Assembly: GCA_002887195.1 (NCBI GenBank)
Contig: PJAB01002127.1
Span: forward strand, 1-10,356
DNA from: Chrysochromulina parva
Taxonomy: Eukaryota > Haptophyta > Prymnesiales > Chrysochromulinaceae
Length of the DNA stretch: 10,356 nucleotides
Reading direction: 5' to 3'
The translations under genes and the position numbers were made by a program. Below, in pieces: positions 1 through 6,736 of the stretch (within the stretch, counting starts at the first letter, position 1; each line of letters starts with the position of its first letter). The notes beneath the pieces are model-generated. The model had not been told where the DNA came from, ran no database searches, and saw only the letters and a list, made by a program, of their open reading frames with translations.

Positions 1-361
1 TGGCACCCTGCATCACGGTGCATCATCTCGCTATTACTGCGTATTACCGATGGTAATCAAGTTGCCCCGCTGACGCGAGAGCACCCCCGTCGCCGTTACA
101 CCCCCGTCGACTACCCTTGCGCATGCTCCGTGTCTCATAGGGGGTCGTGTAAGGTGTGTGTATTCTGAGCGGGCAGTAACAGTGCCGTAGACTCCCCCAC
201 CCCTTACCAAGCTATTTGTACTTGAGCACCGGTTGTCGCGTCTGTCGTGTTAACGTTCACAGTATTTCAACCGCCGATGTGATGCATGGTGAGGATCGCG
301 CCCCACAAACCTGTCCTTGGATCGAGTCCATGCGCACCGTAGAGCATCACCTTGAATTGCC
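1..361. other. Non-coding region upstream of the PRMT-like gene
   Basis: I see no convincing gene here. The stretch presumably holds the promoter and 5' UTR of the methyltransferase gene that starts at 362. There is a small perfect inverted repeat at 43-57 (ATTACC, 3-base loop, GGTAAT) and a repeated C-rich word (CACCCCCGTCG) near 84-94 and again near 100-110. No clear TATA box is placed at a sensible distance. An open frame starts at 216 and overlaps the PRMT-like gene in another frame, but its translation has no recognisable domain and is treated as chance. Confidence 0.5.
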
Positions 362-2725
362 ATGCACCATTGCGATGCAAGTGAAACCTGGTATCGCCTC
401 GCAAAGGAGGCGGCCGCCGAGCGCGACTGGGAAGCCGTGCTTTTGTCTGGAGCGCCAGTCATGCAACCTGATGTGCTGCAGACGCTACTTCCAGCGCTGC
501 GTCGTGCGGCTGCAGTTCTCTACAAGGGCATGGTCGAAAGTGCAAATGAGTTCGGACGAGACGAGTATGCTATCTCTCAAAGTCTCACGGGACTTGAGCA
601 CGTGATGTGCTACGGCCCGGGCGTGACACTTGCTGTGTTGCAGAGCATTGGGTGCGTCATTGGGTGCGTCATCAGACTCTCTGAAGACATGCTGCCGCTG
701 CAGCCCCTTTTGGTCCGTGCCGCAAACGTAGCAGGCTGGAGCGTGTCCATTCAGCCGCTGCAAGCCACATGCAGCGCCGCTTCTTCGAGTGTCGCCCTCT
801 TCGACATTGGCGTCAGCGGACCGACAGCAGTGCAGATGGCGCAGGCAGCAGCGTTGACTGCGGCGGGTGTGAGCCGATTTTGGCCGCTGTCAGTTGAGGT
901 GTGGGCGCTCGTTGTGCAGAGCTCAGCCGCCGACGGCAACCTGCTGCACGTGCTCCGTCCGGATTGCACTCGCTTGGGAATTGACATGCAGCCACTGCGC
1001 GAAGCGCTCGAGGGCGGCCATGCACTCGCTGCCTCGGTTCGACTCGAGTGCACGGGCCGCACGGGCCTCTGCAACCCATGCCGGCTTGTGTGCTGGCGCC
1101 CGGCGGATTCGGCTCCGCAGACTCGCGCTCAAAGCGACACGCCCACGGTGGAGTGTGCCAGTAGCTGCTGCACAAGAGAGGGCACCGCCGACGCAGTCGT
1201 CTATTGGGCTGAGTTGGAGGTGGCGCCTGGTCAGTGGATCACACGAGCGCCGGAGGCTTGGCAGCAGCTACTGCTGCACAGCCGCGGTGCCGAGGGCGCG
1301 TACGTATCGCCGGCTGGACTGCGAGAGCCGCAGGCTGCATTGCCGGTTCGCCCAGTGGCCGTGACACAAGGGGGCACGGTTGAGATTTACGCGACTGTGG
1401 GACCTCAAGGGGTTCGCGTCGATCGCATCGTGTCGAGCGACGCTGCCGCGGCTGCCGCGACGACGCCCTCGATGCCCGCTACGACGCCCTCGATGCCCGC
1501 TACGACGCCCTCGATGCCCGCTACGACGCCCTCGCTGCCCGCTACGATGCTGCCCGCTTGGACAGCTCTAATGATGAATGATGCGGCGAGGGCCCACGCA
1601 TATGCAACCGCACTCAAGTACGCGATGGGCACCCACGCCGCAGCCGGCCGCCGGCATGTGACCGTGCTTGACGTTGGTGCAGGGGTTGGCCTCCTCTCCC
1701 TCCTTGCCGCGCGCGCGGCTGCGGGCGCGGGGCTCGCAGCCGACATCTATGCTGTCGAGCGTGACGCATCACTCGCCCGAATCGCCTTGGCCACTGTGGA
1801 GGCCAACCGAGTTCATCTCCCCCCTGCGGTACGTGTGCATGTGCTCCATGCGGAGGTGGCGGCGCTGGCAGTGCAAGACGAGTCCGAGAGCGGCGACGGA
1901 TGCGCTGAGAGCGGCGACGCGTGCGCCGAGAACGGCGACGGCACTCTGCATGCTGCGTGCGCCCTGCCTCAGCTCGTGCTGCCCGAGCGTGCTCACGTGC
2001 TCGTGCATGAGATTTTCGGAGATGATCCTTTCTCCGAGGGCGTGCTTCCGACTCTACGACACGCTACGGCCTCGCTGCTCGATCCAGAGTGCGGAGTGGT
2101 GCTGCCTTGCCGGGTCACCGTCTACGCCGCGCTGGTGGCGGCGCTGCCCGGCAGCAGCAGCGTAGTAGAGCGAGCGGCGTTGCTCGTTCCGTCTGGAGGT
2201 ACCGGTACGCAGGCACGTGACCTCAGTCTGCTCGACACGCTCGCGCCTCACAAGGCGAGCATCGACCTGAGAGCCTTGCGTACCTCGCCGTTGATCAGCG
2301 CCCCTGTCGAGCTCGTCACCGTGGACCTCGCCACGATGCTCTCTATGACGACATCCGGCGCCATGGATGCCCTTTGCTCAGGCAGCGTCACGACGCGGCG
2401 GATCCGCAGTGCTCCCGCCTCCGAGCCGCATGCAGTCGCGACTTGGTTTTCGGCAGCCTTCGGCTCCGCTGGAGACGGCGCCTCCTTCAGCTCGTCGCCC
2501 TCCTCGACCACGCATTGGAGGCAGATGATGCACTTCCCGCGACCCCTGGGCTTCAGCAGCCGCTGTAGCCCAGCTTGCGAAACCGACGCGGCGGCAAGTA
2601 GATTGTCACATGTCTTGAAGAGGCCGAAGGCAGCCACCGACGTAGAGGCGTGCTGGACCATTCGCTGGGCGCTGCTGGAGGAGGAGATGCTCATCACCGC
2701 CCTAAGTGCGTGCGCAGAGTCATGA
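362..2725 (+). CDS. PRMT7/PRMT9-like protein arginine N-methyltransferase, tandem-module form
   Basis: This intronless frame encodes 787 residues. The second half is a SAM-dependent arginine methyltransferase: a PRMT7-style MMND..R..AY helix just before the fold; motif I VLDVGAGVGLL (about 435-445); acidic E466 in YAVERD at the end of the next strand; the double-E loop with E550 and E559 (EIFGDDPFSEG, followed by VLPTLRHA and a VTVYAALV strand, closest to PRMT7); an AT-WF strand (W695) and a THW loop (717-719). Such enzymes methylate arginines of proteins such as histones and RNA-binding proteins, using SAM, in nucleus or cytosol. The first 350 residues seem to be a decayed PRMT module: a weak motif-I position (YGPGVTL, 84-90), a VWALVVQSS strand and a VVYWAELEV...WQQ barrel end (278-302), without usable catalytic acids. 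A 7-residue repeat joins the halves. The gene converges on the minus-strand gene downstream. PRMT versus other methyltransferase is fairly sure; PRMT7 versus PRMT9 is not. Confidence 0.8.
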   Translation: MHHCDASETWYRLAKEAAAERDWEAVLLSGAPVMQPDVLQTLLPALRRAAAVLYKGMVESANEFGRDEYAISQSLTGLEHVMCYGPGVTLAVLQSIGCVIGCVIRLSEDMLPLQPLLVRAANVAGWSVSIQPLQATCSAASSSVALFDIGVSGPTAVQMAQAAALTAAGVSRFWPLSVEVWALVVQSSAADGNLLHVLRPDCTRLGIDMQPLREALEGGHALAASVRLECTGRTGLCNPCRLVCWRPADSAPQTRAQSDTPTVECASSCCTREGTADAVVYWAELEVAPGQWITRAPEAWQQLLLHSRGAEGAYVSPAGLREPQAALPVRPVAVTQGGTVEIYATVGPQGVRVDRIVSSDAAAAAATTPSMPATTPSMPATTPSMPATTPSLPATMLPAWTALMMNDAARAHAYATALKYAMGTHAAAGRRHVTVLDVGAGVGLLSLLAARAAAGAGLAADIYAVERDASLARIALATVEANRVHLPPAVRVHVLHAEVAALAVQDESESGDGCAESGDACAENGDGTLHAACALPQLVLPERAHVLVHEIFGDDPFSEGVLPTLRHATASLLDPECGVVLPCRVTVYAALVAALPGSSSVVERAALLVPSGGTGTQARDLSLLDTLAPHKASIDLRALRTSPLISAPVELVTVDLATMLSMTTSGAMDALCSGSVTTRRIRSAPASEPHAVATWFSAAFGSAGDGASFSSSPSSTTHWRQMMHFPRPLGFSSRCSPACETDAAASRLSHVLKRPKAATDVEACWTIRWALLEEEMLITALSACAES
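647..670 (+). repeat. 12-base in-frame tandem duplication in the PRMT-like gene
   Basis: Two exact adjacent copies of ATTGGGTGCGTC add four residues, giving IGCVIGCVI in the degenerate N-terminal module. It falls where the helix after motif I would lie, which fits a region free of catalytic constraint. Confidence 0.85.
1460..1558 (+). repeat. 21-base minisatellite encoding TTPSMPA repeats (interdomain linker)
   Basis: Four 21-base units start at 1460, 1481, 1502 and 1523. The first three are identical and the fourth has one change (Met to Leu codon); a shortened 15-base copy follows. Each unit is seven codons, so copy-number change stays in frame. The product is a Thr/Pro/Ser/Ala-rich linker (about residues 367-399) between the degenerate N-terminal half and the catalytic half. 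The near-identity of the copies suggests recent expansion. Confidence 0.95.
1886..1942 (+). repeat. 21-base repeat inside the methyltransferase domain
   Basis: Two 21-base units (1886-1906, 1907-1927) and a 15-base partial copy encode ESGDGCA, ESGDACA and ENGDG. They form an acidic insert between the strand before (VHVLHAEV) and the strand carrying the double-E loop, a place where PRMTs normally have only a short loop. The insert is in frame and probably lies on the surface. Confidence 0.9.
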
Positions 2726-3125
2726 TACTGATCGCGAGCGCTCAGAACGCGGAAAGTAATAACCTCTACTCGTCATAAAATCTTAACGATTAATCGGATG
2801 TGTGGTGAAATCTATGGGGACAAAATAGCACTCCTTCAAGACCGTAACTGGGACGAGAGCAACATTTCAATTTCATATATCATTTGACATTTCTCCCCAA
2901 TCTCCCGTCGGCCTTTGCTCCGCTCGCGTTCGCCCGTTCGTGTTCCCCGACGCGACGATGGCGCGCGGTTTCGTGGACTCTCCGTAATGTATCCTTAATG
3001 AACCCTAGGATGTGTCCTCTCTGTGCTCCGTGTCTCTGGCCTCATCAGGTACGACGGTGATCGCGCTCTTCCTCTTTCCCCTGACATCACCGAAGTCAGC
3101 TCGAGCGGCAAGGCTCACGAAATCG
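2726..3125. other. Convergent 3' intergenic region
   Basis: This region separates the stop codons of two converging genes. It is more AT-rich near 2760-2890 than the flanking coding DNA, as expected of 3' UTR and terminator sequence. I see no exact AATAAA on either strand, so poly(A) sites cannot be placed. Part of it (3005-3080) could be a short last exon of the minus-strand gene if the possible intron at 3081-3141 is used. Confidence 0.5.
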
Positions 3126-3141
3126 TCAGTCGAGGACGCAC
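3081..3141 (-). other. Possible short intron near the 3' end of the NTF2-like repeat gene (alternative C-terminus)
   Basis: On the minus strand a GTGCGT donor (from 3141) overlaps the TGG codon for W924. A TCAG acceptor ends at 3081, with a CTGAC branch-point-like word about a dozen bases upstream. Splicing would keep W924 and replace CVLD with a 24-residue basic then acidic tail beginning GKRKSAITVV and ending at a TAG at 3005-3007. The intron would be 61 bases, shorter than the two better-supported introns in this window (83 and 93). No family conservation guides the choice, so the unspliced end at 3126 is kept as the main model. Confidence 0.25.
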
Positions 3142-5912
3142 CATGGCAGTCCGAGATCTTTGGGCCGCGGCGCCATCTCCTTGTCCTTGGCCGTCTTGAG
3201 GCCGCCCTTGGACAGAGCGGGCGGCTTGGCGATGGCGTCGGACCACGCGGGTCGGTTGAGGGCGGCCGCTGCGGCTGAGGCAGGCCGCTGTGCATCGGTC
3301 TGCTTGGCGCGGCGGCGCTTGGCGCGTAGCCGCTCCCAGACGGACTGCGCCTGTGGGTGGTCTTCAGATAGCACCTCCCACACGACGCGTGTGATGGCGG
3401 TGCCACGCCACTCAGCCGTCTCCCGCATCGCCACCTCTTGCTCGCCATACCACTTGGCGCCGAGGGGACGGAAAGTGCCGATCAAGATGGCCTGATAGAG
3501 GCGCGCCGCCGGCGCCGGCGGCTTACCCGGCTTGCCCGGCGGCTTGGGCGGGGTAGGCATGCCCTCGGGCCACGTCCACGCGCCAAGCTCGCGCGTTCGT
3601 CCAATATGCGCGATACGCCCGCCGAGCCGCGTGGCCGTGGCGAGCAGTGCTGCCCTCGCCTCCGTCGGGTCGGCATACACCTTGCAAGCTTGGCCGTCAG
3701 CGATGGCGAAGGCCAGGCGAGGCAAGTCGAACAGAGCGGGTAGCTCGCGCGTGCGCCCGGCGCCCACCATCTGGAGAAAGTCGCGCTGCATGGGACGTGG
3801 CTCGCGCACGCGCACCCACGAGCTCACGTGCCCAGCTGCATCCCAGCCGATCACGTCCAGGAAGCGCTCGGTCTCACCCGCCTTATTATGGATCTCGAAG
3901 CTCGTGGAGGTGCGCCCGTCAAGCCGCATGGCCGAAGGTTGGATATTAGCCAGCATGCGCCGCGTGCGAGGGATCTGTGCCGCCTTGAGGTACGCCATGA
4001 GCGTCGAGCGCCCCTCGAAGCGCACGTCCGATGGCGGCGCCTCGGCGTCGCCGCTGCACACGTGAAACTGGACTCGTTCGCTCAGCAGCTGCGTGAGCGC
4101 CTCCAGCTCGCCCGCGCCCGCCACGTGCTGCAAGCGCAACAACTCCTGCGCCATTTCAAACGTGTCGAGCATCTCGCCCGCCCTTGCGCCCTCGGTCAGC
4201 AAGCGCAGCCCGGCGTACTCGAGCGCTTGCGCCTTCGCTGCCTCCCGATCCAGCGCTGAGGATTCGGCCTCTAAGGCCAGGCTTGCTCGCGCGAGGGCGA
4301 CAGCACCGCGCACGCGCAGCCGTAGTGAGAGCGTGCCCCATCGCTGGCGCACGCGCACCGCACGCACCTCCGCCTCCACCTTTAGTTCAAGGTCCCGACT
4401 CACCTCCGCCGTGATCTCTCCGAATGCGTCCGCCAACGGGCGGCTGATGAAGCCTCGGCGCTCGCCTTCTTCTCGCATCAACTCCTCGAGCGCCGGGTTG
4501 GCGCTCGGCGCGGTCGCGCCCGCCGTCTCGTCGCCCACCAGCAGCAACCGGTACACGTCGTCCGCACCGTCCACGCCGACGCCCGCGAGAGCGCCGCCTC
4601 CCCGGCCCCCGCGTAACCGCATAGGCGAGTCGGTGCGGCTACGGCTGCGGCTGTTGCACAGGCGGTCCGAGGTCGTAGGCGCTGTCGCGTGCACGCTCGA
4701 GCGACGCACCTCATCGCTCTCGGCCGCATGGTTCGCCGAGTACCCGCCCGCATCCAGGTCAATGTAGACCTTGCTGCCGAAGGCGCCTTCGCGCCCATCC
4801 CCCTCGCATGCATCGGCTTCGTCGTCGTCGTTGCCCGCGAGCGGACCGTAGAGCATCGCAGTGCTGCCAGCGAGGGCGGCGGCTGTAAAGACGTTCATTG
4901 GGAGCGCGCCACCGCTCGGGTGCGCGTCAGGAAGGGCCAGCGTGCGCCGCCACAGCCGGCACACTTGCCAGCCGGTGCCGGCCATACCAAAGCCACCGCC
5001 ACCTCGGCGGCGGCGGCGGCTGCTGCTGCTGCTGCTGCTTCCAGCGGCGGCGGCGGCGGTGGGGCCTAACGTGCCGCGGCGGGGTCTAACGTACCGCCAC
5101 TCAAGGGTCTCCTCGAGCAGGGCCTCTAACGGCTCGCCGCCGGGCGCGATCGGCCACCGGCCGGCGATCGAAACGCGAGTGCGCCTGCGCTCGATGTGCT
5201 TGGTGCGAGAGAGCTGCATGGTGTCGCCCGTCTGGCCGAACGTCGCCACCGCAGCGTCCGTCGCCCAGCGCAGCAGCCGTGGGAGCACGCGTGCGGCGCC
5301 CGTGCACTCGGAGGCAGATGCACCGCCGCCGCCGCCCTCTGCATCGTGCAGAACCACGTCATCCGACAGCAGCGCCGAAACCGCCGGGCTCCGATGCTGC
5401 AAGGCTTCACACCACTCGCGGTGCGTGGGCGGCGGTTCGACCACCCACACGAGGTGGAGCGCGAGGCCGGTCACGCTCCACACGGCGTTCAGCCCGTGCC
5501 GATTGCCGAGCGTGTCGTGCCAGAGCGAGCGCGTCTCGCCCCGCGGCAGAAGCTCCGCGGGCTCCATGCGCAGTATGGGCGCCTCAGCCGCCTCGCTGAG
5601 CAGCAGCTGGGCGCTTGCCGCGCGGCCGCGTGCGCTCTCGCACAGCTCCGGTGCTGCATCGTCAAAGTCGCCGTCGCGCACATGCACCGTACAGCGCTCG
5701 TGCAGCAGGCCGGGCAGCGTCCCTTCAACAAAGCGTCCTCCCTTTGTCAAAGGCTGGGCAGCATCCGAAGCAGCTGCGGAGAAGGCACGCACAAGGGCCT
5801 CATGCTGATGCAGCACGTTAAAGCCGCCGCGCTCGCCGTCTGCATCGGTGTTATCCACCCAGCGTACGCGAGGTGGCATATTTTCCGAAGCGCCAACGTT
5901 GCCGACCGCCAT
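3126..5912 (-). CDS. Unrecognised 928-residue protein with several divergent NTF2/SnoaL-like repeats
   Basis: I cannot name this protein. It has no signal peptide or membrane segment. Four stretches look like copies of an NTF2/SnoaL-like alpha+beta cone: about 66-160, 180-328, 603-705 and 726-850. Three begin with the same pattern, a helix end LL then S/H, acid, two or three residues and H (LLHERCTVH 69-77, LLSDDVVLH 181-189, LLSERVQFH 609-617); each is followed about 70-140 residues later by aromatic strands (ALHLVWVVEPP, WQVCRLWRRTL, FLDVIGWDAAGHVSSWVRV, TAITRVVWEVL). The third is the clearest SnoaL-like copy, with an FEGRSTLMAYL helix. Between copies two and three are Ser/Arg/Gly runs (290-309), a disordered acidic/Arg-Ser part (360-445) and a charged helical stretch (500-600). 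The C-terminal tail (860-928) is Lys/Arg/Pro-rich. NTF2-like folds bind small ligands or act as protein adaptors; no catalytic role can be assigned. The start at 5912 is the first Met; M12 is an alternative. Confidence 0.7.
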   Translation of the reverse strand: MAVGNVGASENMPPRVRWVDNTDADGERGGFNVLHQHEALVRAFSAAASDAAQPLTKGGRFVEGTLPGLLHERCTVHVRDGDFDDAAPELCESARGRAASAQLLLSEAAEAPILRMEPAELLPRGETRSLWHDTLGNRHGLNAVWSVTGLALHLVWVVEPPPTHREWCEALQHRSPAVSALLSDDVVLHDAEGGGGGASASECTGAARVLPRLLRWATDAAVATFGQTGDTMQLSRTKHIERRRTRVSIAGRWPIAPGGEPLEALLEETLEWRYVRPRRGTLGPTAAAAAGSSSSSSSRRRRRGGGGFGMAGTGWQVCRLWRRTLALPDAHPSGGALPMNVFTAAALAGSTAMLYGPLAGNDDDEADACEGDGREGAFGSKVYIDLDAGGYSANHAAESDEVRRSSVHATAPTTSDRLCNSRSRSRTDSPMRLRGGRGGGALAGVGVDGADDVYRLLLVGDETAGATAPSANPALEELMREEGERRGFISRPLADAFGEITAEVSRDLELKVEAEVRAVRVRQRWGTLSLRLRVRGAVALARASLALEAESSALDREAAKAQALEYAGLRLLTEGARAGEMLDTFEMAQELLRLQHVAGAGELEALTQLLSERVQFHVCSGDAEAPPSDVRFEGRSTLMAYLKAAQIPRTRRMLANIQPSAMRLDGRTSTSFEIHNKAGETERFLDVIGWDAAGHVSSWVRVREPRPMQRDFLQMVGAGRTRELPALFDLPRLAFAIADGQACKVYADPTEARAALLATATRLGGRIAHIGRTRELGAWTWPEGMPTPPKPPGKPGKPPAPAARLYQAILIGTFRPLGAKWYGEQEVAMRETAEWRGTAITRVVWEVLSEDHPQAQSVWERLRAKRRRAKQTDAQRPASAAAAALNRPAWSDAIAKPPALSKGGLKTAKDKEMAPRPKDLGLPWCVLD
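4998..5100 (-). repeat. Compound trinucleotide tract plus a 20-base direct repeat in the 928-residue gene
   Basis: On the plus strand there are runs of CGG, then CTG, then again CGG/GCG triplets (about 5003-5060). Read on the minus strand they encode five Ala, seven Ser, five Arg and four Gly. Directly next to them (5061-5080 and 5081-5100) are two 20-base copies matching at 16 positions, each containing CTAACGT. The tract interrupts the second NTF2-like copy between EWRYVR and GWQVCRLW. On the minus strand it begins with GTACGT, a good splice donor, and offers several CAG acceptors, so it might be an in-frame intron rather than protein. Confidence 0.85.
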
Positions 5913-5954
5913 TCACGGGACTCGACGGTTAGGTTGTAAACCAGCTGTGTAACG

Positions 5955-5988
5955 GTCAGTCAGTTTCGTCGCGGTCCCCCGCGCTCAC
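5955..5988 (+). repeat. Direct repeat copy A
   Basis: This 34-base block starts GTCAGTCAGTTTCG and ends CGCGGTCCCCCGCGCTCAC. It recurs at 6158-6200 with a 9-base insertion after the GTCAGTCAGTTTCG part and one extra C in the C run. It lies just upstream of the 928-residue gene's start, in what should be its promoter or 5' UTR. Confidence 0.85.
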
Positions 5989-6157
5989 GCTTTCAGTCAC
6001 GGGACTCGCTCGTCCACCCCGCCGCGCCGCGCCCGCAACCGACCAGGAAGTGCACCGCTGCTGCCGCTTGCGGCCGAGCCTTGTGCTGCCTCTTAGCTGC
6101 CTCTGACCTCTGCGAGTTTTTTTCCGACTCCTACCGTGAGTCGTTCATATTCAGTCA

Positions 6158-6200
6158 GTCAGTCAGTTTCGACCTTTCGTCGCGGTCCCCCCGCGCTCAC
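6158..6200 (+). repeat. Direct repeat copy B
   Basis: This is the second copy of the block at 5955-5988, about 200 bases away, carrying a 9-base insertion in the middle. It is preceded by extra CAGT units, so the start of the block is itself a short tetranucleotide repeat. It may be a duplicated regulatory element or a remnant of a dispersed repeat. Confidence 0.85.
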
Positions 6201-6243
6201 TACACCTCCCGTAACTATACGTCGGAAAGGGGTGGGGGAGTAA

Positions 6244-6265
6244 GTGCACGCGCTCACGCGTGCGC
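6244..6265. repeat. GC-rich hairpin
   Basis: GCACGCG and CGCGTGC form a perfect 7-base-pair stem around a CTCA loop, extended by a T-G and a G-C pair. It lies in the gene-free region between two minus-strand genes. It could be chance in such GC-rich DNA, or part of an RNA 3' end or a regulatory site. Confidence 0.5.
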
Positions 6266-6474
6266 GTTGCCTTGGGGTTGGGCCGGTGTATGCTGCGCCG
6301 TTCGCGTCGGCCGAAGATGAGCGTCTGGGGACACGCTGGTGCACGGAGCGCGCCTGCCAAAGTTGCATGCATTTCATTCACCACATCCCTTTTTTGGTAC
6401 CTATTTGATGTCACCGTCTCAAAGGACTCTTCATCTTAATCTTTCTTAATCTCATCATCAGAGCCGGCACGCCC

Positions 6475-6518
6475 CGAACACGGGCGCCATTCGCACACAC
6501 GAACACGGGCCCATTCGC
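6475..6518 (+). repeat. Pair of 19-20-base direct repeats
   Basis: CGAACACGGGCGCCATTCGC at 6475-6494 recurs at 6500-6518 with one base deleted. The copies are separated by a five-base spacer, so the unit is effectively a 25-base tandem duplication. It lies 3' of the plastid-protein gene. Confidence 0.8.
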
Positions 6519-6736
6519 CTAAAATTAAGTCTCTACTCGACCAAAGTGCTGTGTGAGTGAGCCCAAAACTCAACGTGGGGTCGAAATCGTCCAGCTTCGC
6601 GCGGCACAAGATTCGATTCTCGTCCTCGCCTTTCCGATTCCGTCGTCGTTCGCACTTCATGTCCACGCCGTCTTCGGCGCCTGCTGTGAGCACACTCGTG
6701 AGCGCTCCCTTCAAGCCGCCCGGAGCAGCAGCGCCT

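Larger units (their letters stand above)
5913..6736. other. Gene-free intergenic region with dispersed direct repeats
   Basis: No coding frame here has recognisable content. The region should contain the 3' UTR of the minus-strand plastid-protein gene (ending at 6737) and the promoter of the 928-residue gene (starting at 5912). What can be seen is a repeated block at 5955-5988 and 6158-6200, a second pair at 6475-6494 and 6500-6518, and a GC-rich hairpin at 6244-6265. No tRNA or other structured RNA gene was recognised. Confidence 0.6.

Noticed and set aside
216..605. Open frame of 129 codons overlapping the PRMT-like start
   Set aside because: It overlaps the PRMT-like frame, has no domain-like content and no support as an exon.
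4614..4631. MRLRGG in the 928-residue protein (residues 431-436), like the end of ubiquitin
   Set aside because: The surrounding residues are Arg/Gly-rich low-complexity sequence with no ubiquitin fold before them, so the match is chance.
4861..5808. Long plus-strand frame of 315 codons antisense to the 928-residue gene
   Set aside because: Its translation is Arg/Ser/Pro/Ala-rich without conserved motifs, as expected for the antisense of GC-rich coding DNA.
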